NCBI GenBank assembly: GCA_033977485.1
Contig: CM066989.1
Coordinates: 94,197,887 to 94,261,886 of the forward strand
DNA length: 64,000 nt
Direction of reading: 5' to 3'
Origin: Hydrangea macrophylla
Taxonomy: Eukaryota > Streptophyta > Magnoliopsida > Cornales > Hydrangeaceae
Made by a program: the position numbers and the translations under genes. Below the pieces are notes generated by a model. The model worked only from the letters and a program-made list of their open reading frames with translations, made no database searches and was not told the origin of the DNA. Below, piece by piece: positions 1-10,928 of this stretch (position 1 is its first letter; every line of letters begins with the position of its first letter).

Positions 1-835
1 AAGACGCTGAGCAAGCTCTTCATTAGCCAGTTTGTAGGTATGTTTGACTGGTCGCAACCGAATACTCAGCTATTGACTATCAAGTAGCGCAAGGGCAAAT
101 CCCTAAGGGAGTATGTGGACCGCTTCAATCAGCAGAGGCTCCAGATCCGCAATTTGAACGAAACAGCCGCCATCATGGCCTTCTGCTCGGGAGTTCAACA
201 CACCAAGGTTGCTACGTCATTCCATCGAGACCAACCGACAACCCTGGTGGAGCTCTTAGAAAGGGTCGGAAAGTATATAGACACGGAAGAATTTCTGAAG
301 TCCAAACGCACCGGCTTCGCGGGAGATGAGTCCCCAAAAGCCAAACGGAGGTGTGAAGACTCAGAGAAGGGCCCGGTAAAAAAGCCCAAGCAAGACCAGC
401 AGAAAGAAGGTCGGGATCAGCCCCAGATCACTTTCACGCCTCTATCCTGACCAATCCACGAGGTCATGGCCGCCGCCGAGGCGCAGAGGTTGTTTCAACA
501 ACCGGCAAAACTCAAAGCCCCGCCCGAAAAAAGGAATCGGGATAAGTTTTGCCGCTTCCATAGAGACCACGGCCATGACATAGAGGATTGCTTCAAGTTG
601 AAGATAGCCATAGAAAAACTAATCGAGCAGGGTCATCTTGCAGAGTACGTCGCTACAGACGGACGACCCACGCAAGGAGCCCGAGCTCCCGGTCAAACAC
701 AGCCCCTTGGTCAAATCAACGTGATCTCTGGAGGAACGTCGGGCGGCGGGGACTCACAGTCGGCAAGGAAGAGGCATGCTCGGGCATCCCGGGCGGATGT
801 CTGGCAGGTCCAATCCACTTGCTTTCCGCCAAATG
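1..835 (+). pseudogene. Ty3/gypsy (Tat lineage) gag, 5'-truncated by window edge
   Basis: This is the capsid/nucleocapsid region of an LTR retrotransposon, open at the window start. The frame shows a retrotransposon gag core (REYVDRFNQQRLQI, residues used in gag assembly), then a Lys/Arg-rich stretch. Next comes the Tat-type knuckle-like motif CRFHRDHGHDIEDCFKLK (about 547-602), typical of plant Tat/Ogre-type gag. The reading frame is the same as for the downstream pol pieces. In-frame stops occur near 85-87 (TAG) and at 448-450 (TGA), so no full polyprotein can be made. The lineage call rests on the CxFHxxxGHxxxxC signature remembered for Tat elements. The 5' LTR must lie upstream of the window. 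Confidence 0.85.
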
Positions 836-1320
836 ATGTATTGACGTTCACCTCCAACGATTTTCAGGGCGTCCACTACCCCCATGATGACCCGTTGGTT
901 GTGACGCTCTCCATAGGCAATTATGTGGTCAAAAGGGTGTTGATAGACACAGGCAGCTCGACCGATATCATGTTCGTGTCAGCGTTCGATCAGCTCGGGA
1001 TGTCTAGGGATCGTCTCCGCCCGGTTGTTACTCCCCTGGTGGGTTTTAATTGATCAAGCACCCAACCGCTCGGTACCATAGAGCTCCCCGTGCTTATGGG
1101 GACTTACCCTCAACAAATCTCCCTGCTGGTAAACTTCGTAATCGTGGAGGCCCCATTTGCTTACAATGTTATCCTCGGGAGGCCAACACTCAATAAAGCC
1201 AAGGCCGCCGTCTCTACTCACAGCCTGACAGTCAAGTTCCCGACCCCTCATGGACCCAGGAGCCTGCGTGGAGATCAGGCGACCGCCCGGAGTTGCTATG
1301 TCAGTTCCCTTCGCCGGTAA
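836..1320 (+). pseudogene. Gypsy aspartic protease region
   Basis: This retropepsin-like region lies downstream of gag in the same frame. The catalytic motif VLIDTGSSTDIMF (around 939-977) carries the D-T/S-G triad of LTR-element proteases. A second conserved segment, YNVILGRPTLNKAKAA (about 1165-1212), is the usual C-terminal protease block. An in-frame TGA at 1051-1053 separates the two blocks, and another stop follows at 1318-1320, so the product is broken. The family would release gag and pol products from the polyprotein inside virus-like particles. Confidence 0.8.
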
Positions 1321-1533
1321 GTCATCACCGAAACGCTGAACATCCAGGAGATGGACCCGAGGGATCAAAGTGATAGAGTGGGCCCGACCGAAGAACTGGA
1401 ATAAGTGGCATTGAACCCATAACTCCCAGACCGGACGGTCAGCATCGGTACCCTGCTGGAACCCTGCCTCAGGGAGAAGCTGATTCAATTCCTGCAACAG
1501 AGTCAGGACGTGTTCGCCTAGTGTCTTGAAGGT

Positions 1534-2790
1534 ATGCCCTGGATTGACCCCAGGGTAATGTCTCATAGGCTCAACACCGACCTAGATTCCCGGCCGGTGA
1601 AGCAGAAGAGATGGGGTATGGCCCCCGAAAGACAAAAGGCAGTGTGTGAGGAGGTCGAGAAGCTCCTCAAGGCCCAATCTATCCGAGAGGTCCACTATCC
1701 CGACTGGTTAGCAAATGTAGTACTTGTCAAGAAAAGCAACGGTAAGTGGAGGATGTGCGTGGACTTCATCGACTTGAACAAAGCCTGCCCCAAGGACTGC
1801 TATCCACTGCCCAGGATAGATCTCCTTATGGATTCCACAGCCGGCCACTCGCTCCTCTCGTTCATGGACGCCTACTCCGGGTACAATCAGATCAGCATGT
1901 ACCCCGGGGACGAAGAGAAGACCTCATTCATTACGGATCAGACCTACTGCTACAAAGTTATGCCCTTCGGCCTCAAAAATGTTGGGGCAACTTATCAACG
2001 CCTGGTCAATCACATGTTCAAAGACTTGATCAGAAAATCAATGGAGGTGTACGTCGACGATCTGCTGGTTAAAAGCCGGGGCGAGTCTGACCATCTGGAA
2101 CATTTGGCCAGGGCCTTCAGCATTTTGAGGAAGTTCGGGATGAGGTTGAACCCGGCCAAGTGCACATTTGGCGTCTCATCCAAAAAGTTCTTGAGGCACC
2201 TGGTCAGCAGGCGGGGAGTTGAAGCAAACCCCGAAAAAATCCAGGCCATCATCAACATGCGGTCGCCCAGGTCAACCAAAGAAGTACAGAGTCTGCCCGG
2301 ACGGGTTGCCGCACTGAACATATTTGTCTCTAGAGCTACAGACCGGTGCCTGCCGTTCTTCAAGATCCTCCGTAAGACTTTTCAGTGGTCAGAAGAGTGT
2401 GAGGAGGCGTTCCAGGAACTCAAGAAGTACTTGGCATCTCCTCCTCTACTCTCAACACCCGTACCAGGGGAAGAATTGTTTCTATACCTGGCAGTATCAC
2501 CCTTGGCGGTCAGCTCAGCACTCGTTAGAGAAGAGCATGGGATACAGTTCCCAGTGTACTATACCAGCCAGGCGCTCCAAGGCGCGGAGAGCAGATACTC
2601 CCACATCGAAAAACTTGCATTCGCCCTCATCACCTCCGCCAGGAGACTCCGTCCGTATTTTCAGGCCCATGTCATTGTGGTCCTTACTGACCAATCTCTC
2701 CGCAGGGTCTTAAGCAGGCTTGTCAAGTGGACCGCGGAGTTAGAAGAATTTGACGTGGCCTACCGCCCCCGAACGGAAATCAAAGGTTAA
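1534..2790 (+). pseudogene. Gypsy reverse transcriptase (longest open piece)
   Basis: An open run of 418 codons holds a Ty3/gypsy reverse transcriptase. Visible blocks in order are the WRMCVDFIDLNKACPKDCYP fingers motif, LLSFMDAYSGYNQI (palm, first Asp), MPFGLKNVGATYQRLVN, and the catalytic YVDD box in MEVYVDDLLVKS (about 2041-2076). The connection and start of RNase H follow (FFKILRKTFQWSEECEEAF, then VYYTSQALQGAESRYSHIEK). It is in frame with the protease upstream and RNase H downstream, but is bounded by stops, including TAA at 2788-2790. The ATG at 1534 is only the first Met after an interruption and not a biological start. RT catalytic residues look preserved although the element cannot make a polyprotein. 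Confidence 0.9.
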
Positions 2791-3310
2791 GCAGTAGCAG
2801 ACTTTCTGGTTGAGTTCACATATCCAGAAGACCCGGTTGCATAGCTCGACCCACCGGTCCTACCTCCCGGGTTACAAGCTGACATCCCCACCTGGGTGCT
2901 GTATGTGGACGGTTCCTCAAACCAGCAAGGCAGTGGGGCAGGAATCATCCTGACTACTCCCGACGACATCCAGCTTGAGTATGCGCTAAGGTTTGGGTTC
3001 CGTGCCTCCAACAACGAGGCTGAGTATGAAGCCCTATTGGCCGGATTGTAGTTGGCCACCTCCATGGGAGCGCAACAGGTCTAAGGTTACAGCGACTCTC
3101 AGCTCTTGGTCAATCAAGTCAACCAAGAATACGAAGCCCGGGGAGATAACATAGTAGCCTATCTAGTCCTTGTCCGAGCAGTTTCGAAGAAGCTTCAGGG
3201 TTTTTCCATCACGCAGATACCCAGAGAGGAAAATACCAGGGCCGACCGGTTAGCTCGCCTCGCTTCGTCTTCTGAGTCAGACTTGCCCAGGATAAGGATA
3301 GAATACCTAC
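2791..3310 (+). pseudogene. Gypsy RNase H region, several stops
   Basis: In the same frame as RT this stretch shows an RNase H core: VLYVDGSSNQQGSGAGIIL (first acidic residue), SNNEAEYEALLAG (Glu) and YSDSQLLVNQVN (Asp). It ends in FSITQIPREENTRADRLARL (His/Asp side of the fold). This is the plant Tat-type second RNase H arrangement. In-frame stops interrupt it near 2842 (TAG), 3049 (TAG) and 3082 (TAA). It is decayed and cannot be functional. The family function is removal of RNA from the RNA/DNA hybrid during reverse transcription. Confidence 0.8.
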
Positions 3311-3955
3311 CCGAGCCAAGTGTGATCAACTCAGAATGCATGGAGGTGGAACCAGACGCCTTAGGACCCAGCTGGATGGACCCGATTGTGCCATTTCTGA
3401 CAACGGGCGCGTTACCGAATGAGAAAGAGGAGGCCCGCCGGGTCAGATACCGAGCGGCCCGATATCATCTTGTAGATGGCATCCTCTACAAAAGGGGGTT
3501 CTCTGTACCGTATCTCTGGTGCGTCCATCCCGCACAGGTCCAAACAATGTTGTATGAAATCCATGAAGGAGTGTGCGGGAATCACATCGGAGGCCGGGCA
3601 CTCTCTAGAAAGGCCCTACTGCAAGGATATTAGTGGCCGACGATAGCCCGGGATTCTCAAGAATACGTCAAAAGATGCGACAAGTGTCAGAGATACTCCC
3701 CCATGATCAACCGACTAGGAGAGCTTCAGACACCAATCCAAAGCCCCTGGCCCTTTGCCTAGTGGGGCATCGACATTGTCGGACCCCTACCGATGGGAAA
3801 AGGACAGGTTAAGTTCGCAGTCATCGCCATTGACTACTTTACCAAGAGGGCGGAGGCCAAGCCCTTGGCAACAATAACCGAGCGAAAAATGGAAAGTTTT
3901 ATGGAAAAGAACATCCTTAGCAGGTTCGCCGTTGACTATTTACACATGGCTTAGG
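3311..3955 (+). pseudogene. Gypsy integrase, C-terminally deleted
   Basis: An H2C2-type integrase zinc domain is visible: the histidines in HEGVCGNHIGGRALSRKALL (around 3562-3618) and the cysteines in CDKCQRYSP (around 3676-3702). The start of the catalytic core follows, WGIDIVGPLPMGKGQ with the first DDE Asp, then IDYFTKRAEAKPLATIT. The frame stops at 3632 (TAG), 3761 (TAG) and again at about 3952. The second Asp, the Glu and the C-terminal domain are absent, and the sequence goes directly into a PPT-like repeat. Inference: an internal deletion removed the 3' half of integrase. Confidence 0.85.
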
Positions 3956-4060
3956 GGGCAGTTGTAGTAGCCCCCCAACAAAAAAAAAAACTGTACAGTG
4001 CCTGGGGGGCAGTTGTAGTAGCCTCCACACAAAAAAAAAAAAAAAACTACAAGCACAAAG
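3950..4060 (+). repeat. Duplicated polypurine-like block
   Basis: Two copies, about 54 bp apart (near 3954 and 4003), of GGGGGCAGTTGTAGTAGCC followed by an A run. The block resembles the true polypurine tract of this element (GGGGGGCAGC at about 6985-6993), so it may be a relic of an extra PPT. It marks the join between truncated integrase and the antisense-gene region. Confidence 0.55.
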
Positions 4061-4078
4061 GAAAACAGGTCGGGGACC

Positions 4079-6139
4079 CTAGTCGTCCACCTCGACCACG
4101 TCTTCGGTATCCCCAGCCTCCTTTTCGGGGACAGCTCCTCCTCCTGGCATAGAGACCCCGACCGGGGCAGCCTCCTCAGCAATCCCAGCTTCAACAGCAG
4201 GGCCCTCGCCTTCAGCAGGACCGATGTCCCAGTAGTCTGAGTCGATGCCCATGTAGGACAATATGTCCCACTCGGTATGATCCCGGGCTACCCGCCGTTT
4301 CAGATCTTCATAGCCTTAGAAGAAGCCGTCGTCGAAAGCTTCCTCCCGGGCCCCCGCCGCTGTCGTTGGCCCGAGCAGCCTCTAGGTCGGCCTGGGTTGT
4401 AGCCAGCTCGGCTTGAGCAGCGCCAAGGCTCAAGGCCAATCCTTTTACCTTGTCCTTCTCCACGGCCAGAGCGGTCCCCCTGGTCTCTGAGGTCGCCCAC
4501 TCCTCGGACAACGCGGCTTCAGCATCGACGGCCCTCCTGGCCAAGGAGGGTAGGAAGGACTCCGCACCGGCGGCCATGCATCCGACCTGCGAGAATTTAA
4601 AACTGACCGGTCATTAAGCAGGCGCAGTTGGTAGAATCAGTGAAGAAGAAGAAACAGAGGAGGAAGAACTCACCATGTGAGAGAGGCTGTACAACCAGCT
4701 CTAGAAGACCTCGGGAGACATGCTTGCACATGCCTCCACTTGACTGGGAAGCAGGCCAGGTTTCACCCGCTCCCGGATTCCGGCCGAGGCGGCCATCGGT
4801 GCCTTGACCGGCACCCCCGCCTAGGGGCGGTCTCTTCCACTACCACCACATGGGGCGTTGAGGTCCCCACTGGCTCCGGACGGTTTGCTACCCTGTGCCA
4901 GACTCGTCTCAGTGGGCGCTCGCCACCCGGGGTCTCAGTCGCGGGCCTCTTCCCTTGTGCCACCGCCATCCGGGCGGTAGCAGCAGCAGCAGCGGCCTGC
5001 CTCTCCCTTAATTGCTCCAAATTTATCTTCGGAGTCATTTCTGTAAAGGAAAAAAATGGTCGGTCAAAGGGTGATAGAGACAACAATAAAAAAATGTGTG
5101 AAACGGGAAGACCGGTGGCCCGGACACTCACCGGGAGTGATCGGAGAGAAAGTGGAAGCCTGAACGGGTTCTTCCGGAGAGTAAGACTCGAAAAATTCAC
5201 CCGTCCGGGACAGCACATTTGAGACGTGGGTGGGCAGCTCTGCCAAACCCAAGACCCTAGCCTGGCACGCCTCGGGGATCTTGGGAGGTTCTGTTGACCC
5301 AGCTGCAAACAGGAAGATGCAAGCAGTTAGTAGACCGGTAACTTCCTGAAGTGAAGAGAAATAAAAAGAAGCATACAGGGCGGTCTTACCCCTCAACTTC
5401 CCCGCCCAGGAAGTCCTCAGCTGGGATCCTGGGGCCCAATCGCAGAGGCAAAGAGTGGACACTTGGAAGAATTTGTTCTTCCACCCCTTGTTGTTACTCG
5501 GGCATTTGTCAATGATCTTCCTACCCGACCGGGCAGAAAAAGAAAAGAACCCAACCTCCCTGTGCACGGGGAATGGCCGGTGAGCCCATAAAAACTCCCG
5601 GAGGGTGATTTCATATCCGAAGACCTGGGGCCACAGAGAAATGGACCCCATCAAGAACCTCCACCCGTTGGGAGCTAACTGCCCGGGAGCAATCCTGAGG
5701 TAAATCAGGATGTCCCGGGCGACTGGATGAAGCAGAAGGCAGAGGCCAGCCATCAGTGCATCCTCAAAAAGGGTGACGAAGCCTGGCTGATATAGATGCG
5801 CTCCGCCAGGGTTAACGGCTAAGGAACAATTATAGGGGAGTGAATACCTCTCCCTAATGCGCACAAGGTCTTGGGAGCGCAGGGTAGAGAAGTGGACTCG
5901 CAGGCAAACATAACCTCGGGGTCGGGTCTCCCCGGTGTCTCATCACCTTCCCCCCGGGAAACAGAGGCAACGGGGGCCTCCTGGTCAGGCTCGTCGTCAG
6001 AGATCCGGGTAGGAATCCTACCCTCACTGTGATGGTCCGACGGGGAAGCAGATGGTGGATCTAGGCTGGTGTCAGGACTTCTCGATCGGTACATTTCATC
6101 CTCTGACCGGGAAGCAGAATCGAAGTCGGAGTGGTCCAT
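4079..6139 (-). pseudogene. Antisense gene of Tat retrotransposon (putative gypsy-type transposon domain)
   Basis: On the strand opposite to gag-pol lies a broken multi-exon-like gene. A plausible start is the ATG at 6139 (MDHSDFDSASRSEDEMY), followed by an acidic Ser/Pro-rich N-terminus. A conserved block follows (about 5870-5590): IRERYSLPYN, then AGLCLLLHPVARDIL, APGQLAPNGWRFLMG and FGYEITLREFLW. I recognise this as the plant 'putative gypsy type transposon' domain (Pfam Transposase_28). A frameshift lies around 5880-5920. A helical Ala/Glu-rich segment (about 4577-4320) looks like coiled coil, and an acidic tail ends at the stop at 4079. Antisense ORFs between pol and the 3' LTR are established for plant Tat elements; their role is unknown. 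Exon borders were not resolved, so it may be either spliced or simply decayed. Confidence 0.65.
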
Positions 6140-6582
6140 TTCTGGTACTCCTATGGTAGGATGGGGAAGCAGGTTACAACCTAAGTACGGGTCAGGAACC
6201 CCGAGCCTAGTATACAAGGGGGGCAGGATAACTAATCTAAAGGGCAAAGTATAAATGGTCCTTGACACATGGTAACACTCTCTCAAGACTACCCCGGAAA
6301 CTCCCGCTCGGTTCAGCTGCCTTACGGAGCCCCCTGATTTGAAGAAAGAACAGAATCTGAGGAAGGAAAAATCCCACTCCCGTTCTAACCTAAGAGTGTT
6401 CACTCTCTCCAGCCTTGCTCAGAAAAGGAGAGAAGGAAAAGAGTGAAGAACTGAAGCTGGGAAGGAAAGACTTACAAAGTTTAGTGCAGAAAAGGGCTCG
6501 GGAATCTTGCTTGGGATCTTGTTCGCTCTCAAACCGCTCGGGAATATATATCTTTGCAGCAAAGAGTTCAAGAAATGGACAA

Positions 6583-6600
6583 GTATCCTTTATATAGGGA
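6583..6600 (-). promoter_or_regulatory. Candidate TATA box for the antisense gene
   Basis: Read on the minus strand this is CCCTATATAAAGG, a good plant TATA box, about 450 bp upstream of the candidate antisense ATG at 6139. It could also be a chance match. No initiator or transcript evidence can be seen from sequence. Confidence 0.35.
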
Positions 6601-6974
6601 CTGCGGACGGTTCAGATCAAAACAGATCCAACGGCTCAGATGCTTTCCCGCCCAAAGTGCCTGACAGTTGTCGCCTTGGGCACGCGAAGCGTCGCCTCAA
6701 AAGGCGTGCGCATTAAATGTTTGACGAGACTGTTCAGTTACCACGCAAACAGTCGGGCTACTTCCACGCTGGCATCGTTGGATCCTGACCAGGCCAACTA
6801 CCAGCTGACACGTGGCGGAGGCAGGACACGGGCCCACAGGGCCATCGCTCGGTCCATACCCCGGATGACCACTACGACCGGTCCTACCCCGGGTAGAGTC
6901 CCGACCTCTTACTGGACGGTTCCTCAGAAGCAGTCTTAATTTTCAAATTTCATCTGATAGGACATCACATCAAC

Positions 6975-6993
6975 TTCAAAAATGGGGGGCAGC
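6975..6993 (+). other. Polypurine tract of the gypsy element
   Basis: The purine run AAAAATGGGGGGCAGC lies directly before the TG start of the 3' LTR. This is the position and composition of the plus-strand primer for reverse transcription in LTR retrotransposons. Confidence 0.75.
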
Positions 6994-7608
6994 TGATACG
7001 TCCAGAAATATTCTGCTAAAGTCAAATCGCCACGTCAGCAGCGAAGGACCCGGACTATCCGAAAAGGGAGCTTGTGGCCCACCAATCCCGAGGCCTTGTG
7101 ACTGTTACCGCTCGGGGTGCTTGAACAGCCCGGGCGTGCTGCGCATCAACCCTTCACAATGTGTAGTCTGACAAACAAGCCGCTCAGCAGTTTCCTAAAC
7201 CAGTCAGAAGACTAATGGAATGTGTAAATAGTTTCCTAAGACACTTAGAAAACCATCCATGACTTATGCTCATCAAATTGTAATGAGATTAAGCTTCTTT
7301 ATCTAATCAATTACCATGTACGGGTGGTCTCTTGCACCTATAAAAGGGGCCACTCACCCCCATCAAGGGGGATCGCATTCTGAACCGAAAGAATAGCTGT
7401 TTATATTTCATACGCATACACCCGACCGGAAATTACTGGTAGTGCTACTCAATTGCTGGCTCACCAGGCCCGCCGGTGATTTGCTAGTGTAGCGCACTGA
7501 CGCACCACATGGACGTAGGTCACCTTATTAACGGGGCCGAACCACACACAATTGATCGTGTCACCATATCTCTCTCTTAATCACTCTTACCAGTTTTCGG
7601 CATCATCA
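6994..7608 (+). mobile_element. 3' LTR of the Tat-type gypsy element (615 bp)
   Basis: The LTR begins TGATACGTCC just after the polypurine tract and ends CATCATCA. A TATA box, CTATAAAAGGGGCC, lies at about 7337-7350. The same family recurs as a solo LTR at 20703-21350: shared blocks include AGTTTCCTAA...CACTTAG, CTATAAAAG, GACGTAGGTCACC and the terminal GGCATCATCA. Its 5' partner is outside the window, so the target duplication cannot be verified; the five bases after the LTR are CCATG. Confidence 0.85.
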
Positions 7609-7609
7609 C

Positions 7610-8990
7610 CATGCTTGTGGGAGCTCTGACTGTGACTGTGAGTATACTTACCACTGTTCTAATTGTGAATTTGACTTGGACGTTAATTGCACTGCCCTGA
7701 TGCCTAAAAAAAGGAAAACTGAAAAAAAGGATATTTATTGATCAAAAAGGAGTGCTAGATTGATCATCATGTTGTTGTTGATGTTGTTGTTAAGCCACAA
7801 CCACACCCACACCCTTTGTTTCTATGAAAAACGGAGAAAAAAACCGATGTTTATTGCTCTGGTTGCAAGTTAGTTATCGAAAACGGATCAATCTATGTTT
7901 GTACTCAATGCAAGAGCATTCTCCATAAATCTTGTTATGAATTTTCCCAATTTATAGAACACCCCTTCCACCTGGACCACACTCTCACCCTCCTTCCTCA
8001 TCCCCCTTACAGTTTAGGGGAGTTTCGGTGCAATGCCTGTAGGGGATGGCATGGTGGCCTTACTTTCCACTGTTCAAATTGTAAATTTGACCTACATATT
8101 AATTGTGCTTTCTTGATGCCCGTTAATACTATTGATCATCATAATAGTCAAAAGGATTAGGAATAACAGATTGATCACCCCCCTCCCTTGATCCTTTGCA
8201 AGAGTACTATTAGTAGAACAAATAATAAAAAAAAAAGACTTTGTTTTTTTGCGAAGCATGTCAACTACATTTCAATGATGATTGTTCCTCTATGTATTGT
8301 TGCCTCGATTGCCGTCTCTTGCTGTACAAATCATGTGCAAAATTGGCTGATGAAATTCAACACCCATTTCACCCAAATCACCCTTTGAAATTAAGGAATC
8401 ATGTGCTGAATTCGCGTTTTAATAAAAATAGGGAGAACTTTGAGTGCAAGGCATGTCTACAAGAAAGTGTCGCTTTTCCTATGAATGCCTCGATTGCCAA
8501 TTCTTTATTGATATTCCATGTGCATTGTCGATGCCTCTCTTAGTAAACTCCAACTTCACGAGCATCCACTTGCTTTCTTTAGGGTTGTAGCTAATGATTT
8601 ACAGTGCAACATTTGCCATCACATCAGAAAATCCCCTTATTTCCGTTGTGTGGCGTGCAATTTCAATGTCCATATCTTTTTGTGTTCCAACGCTTCCACC
8701 TACAGCTAGTGATGGAAATCACAGACATCCCCTTACCCTTACCAAATCACAAGTCAAAGATTATGAGGATGAAGGCGAAGATGCAGAGTACTATTGTGAT
8801 AGTTTTGAGAATGAAAGAAGTCTACGCTACCCTACTTATTGTTGTGCGAAATGCCATTATGTTGCTCATGTTCATTGTGTCATCCAAGAGGTAAACTCCC
8901 CTTTCTCCTTAGATCCATGCTTATATTTATCGTTACAAATAATTATAAAAAAAAAACATAGAATTCTATCGCAATTTTGAGAGTATTGCC
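7610..8990 (+). pseudogene. DC1-domain (Cys/His-rich C1) protein gene, degenerate 5' part
   Basis: A run of fragments in shifting frames each shows the DC1 signature of paired Cys/His residues. Examples are HCSNCEFDLDVNC (about 7662), VYCSGCKLVIENG...CTQCKSILHKSC (about 7848), FRCNACRGW...HCSNCKFDLHINC (about 8026), FFCEACQLHFNDDC (about 8247), LQCNICHHIRKSPYFRCVAC (about 8600) and YCCAKCHYVAHVHC (about 8838). DC1 domains are plant-specific zinc-binding modules, often repeated, and individual functions are mostly unknown. No frame joins them: at least four frame changes and stops are present. The gypsy LTR abuts it at 7608, so the 5' end may lie on the other side of that element, outside the window. 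A plausible donor follows VIQEV near 8890. Confidence 0.75.
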
Positions 8991-9165
8991 ACTTTGCTAT
9001 TCAAATCTCTAGAATATGCTTTACTGTTTTCCCAGTTTTGTTTGGAGTGCAACAAGGGCTCTCTTTTTTAGTATCTCTTTCTCTCTCTCTGACCCTTTCC
9101 TATTCAACTTTCCTTAAGTTTTTAATTTATATCTGTATCAGATCTGATATATATATATATATATA

Positions 9166-9983
9166 TCTATACTATTATATAAAGAGAAAAGGAGGGGTAC
9201 CCAAATTATTTTTACAATCACCTATATTAACATTAAAACCATTAATCTTTTTACTTCAAAATATGAATTTTGAGTGTTCTAAAGTGTCATTTAAAAAACT
9301 CAATTCAAAACACATTAAACTGAATGTTTTTTAAAAACTAACTACATGTCTCTAATCTCACCCCCACCCAAAGCAACTAACTGTCTCTCACATTCAAACA
9401 AGGAGAATAATACAGAAGTTAGAAGGAGATGTTAAGAATCGAAATGGGGAAGAGAGAGAGTACTCGAGGGGTTTGTGTAATGGATGAGTGAGGTTGTCTT
9501 TGGTGTGGCATGAATGCTAATGAGGTAGTACATTTATGCCCATTTTCAACACTTCATTTTTCTAAGCGCCTGTTTGGTATTATGTTTTTGATTTACACTC
9601 AAATAACATTTCATTTTCCATTTTTGCATTTTTGTGCTAATACAACATCCCTCTTTAGTTCCCATAAGTTCTACCAAACCTGTCTATTTAAGTTGTGTTG
9701 AATGGTGATCCCAATAGTTTTGTTATAGTTAATGGTCACCATTTTCTGCGTACCATCTGAAGTTATGAATTTCTTATAGTAAAGATGAAAGTCTAGATTG
9801 AGTGTTTTGAATGATGTGGGTGTTTTTTTTTGTAAAGGCAAATTTAAGTTTTTGTTGTTTTTCTTTGTGCCTCTATTATTTTCACCGAATAATTATATAA
9901 CATTTATATTGGTAACGTTTAATTAGGAACAAATAACAAAGACAGTTACATCGCATACGCAAGGCGTATGCCTCCACTGCTAG
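9166..9983 (+). mobile_element. Non-autonomous Helitron (818 bp) in the DC1 locus
   Basis: The 5' end reads A|TCTATACTATTATATAAAGAG, the plant Helitron start. The 3' end carries a perfect 8-bp stem GCATACGC-AAG-GCGTATGC (about 9951-9970), then 10 nt and CTAG at 9980-9983. These are the diagnostic features of Helitron termini (5' TC, subterminal hairpin, 3' CTRR). The base after CTAG is A rather than the usual T. No Rep/helicase ORF is present, so it would need an autonomous partner. It lies between two DC1 exon blocks, hence probably in an intron. Confidence 0.75.
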
Positions 9984-10133
9984 AAAATATAAAGAAAGAT
10001 TGAATAGGGTCCAGTGATTTGTTGGACTTGTGTTTTAATAACTATGACACATTATTTATACCAAGTAATTTTGAAAATTTGGTATAATGGCTAATTCTTT
10101 TTTACTTAAATTTTTGGTTTCTAATTAGGTTGT

Positions 10134-10669
10134 GCGTTTCATGGAGGAAGAGTAGTTCTTGGCCCAAAAACTTGGTGACAAAAGGTTGGCCATATCAACT
10201 GATTTTGATTCATCGCCTCATCGCAAGAGAATGGCAATGAATTGGTTAGCAGAGTCTTGATTGAAGAAGAGGAGGAGACAACATGTCTTCTCTTGACAAA
10301 TATCAACCTTCACAGACATCCCATTACTTTCTTTAAAGTTGTAGTTGATGATTTGTCTTGTATTGTTTGCAATTTATACAGCCACTCCAATATGTTTCGT
10401 TGTGTGCCTTGCAATTTCAATCTTCATCTCCATTGCATTCAACACTGCCACCTACAATCCTTCATAAATCCCACTGGCATACCCTTACCCTCACCTGTTC
10501 CGAATATTGGTACGATGATGCACTGAGTTGCTGTTGCACTTGCAAGAAATCAAGACTACTCTATGAGTCAATCTTTTATTTCTGTGCAGAATGTTGTGCT
10601 TTTGCTCATCTTCATTGTGTTATCCCTAAGGTGCACTCACCTTTCCCTAATTTAACATTCCAAGATTGA
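10134..10669 (+). pseudogene. DC1-domain gene, 3' exon block
   Basis: It starts after a plausible acceptor (TTCTAATTAG at about 10122-10131). The first part encodes a FLAQKLGDKRLAIST-like segment with an in-frame stop. Two DC1 modules in different frames follow: CIVCNLYSHSNMFRCVPC (about 10360) and CCCTCKKSRLLYESIFYFCA with AHLHCVIPKV (about 10530-10630). The LAQKLGD segment recurs twice at 15114-15430, tying those pieces to this locus. Two frame changes and a stop argue for a pseudogene, though misjudged splice sites could explain part of this. Confidence 0.65.
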
Positions 10670-10744
10670 AATATTGAATTACACAAAATTCCATTGTGAC
10701 TTTGATAATATGTGTAATACTCTTATGCTCCGTTCCGTACAAAA

Positions 10745-10928
10745 TCTACTTTTTTGTTTGGTAATTGGGGGTGCCCGGGCCAACTTGCGTGCACCTCGAC
10801 TAATCCCCCAAGGCCCTGGAGTCGCTAGGTGAATTCTCCAGTGGCCACGCTCCCCATGACTTGAAAACTAAACATCTTGGGTAGTACACTTAAGAAGCTT
10901 ACCACTTGGCCACAAGGGATGTGGTCTC
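10745..10928 (-). mobile_element. tRNA-derived SINE
   Basis: On the minus strand the head has a pol III box A (TGGCCAAGTGGTAAG, about 10913-10899) and a box-B-like TTTTCAAGTC. The 3' end carries GTCGAGGTGCACGCAAGTTG followed by GCCCGGGCACCCCC. I recognise that as the conserved 3' domain ('Angio-domain') of many plant SINEs. The tail runs into a T-rich stretch on the + strand at about 10745. No coding capacity; mobilised by LINE machinery. Confidence 0.75.

Noticed and set aside
4677..5222. 181-codon + strand ORF
   Set aside because: Opposite-strand shadow of the antisense transposon-domain gene; no motif of its own.
8188..8388. 66-codon ORF starting MILCKST
   Set aside because: Wrong frame through a DC1 block; the Cys/His motif is in the neighbouring frame.
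9038..9334. 98-codon hydrophobic ORF
   Set aside because: Runs across a CT/AT simple repeat and the Helitron start; composition artefact.
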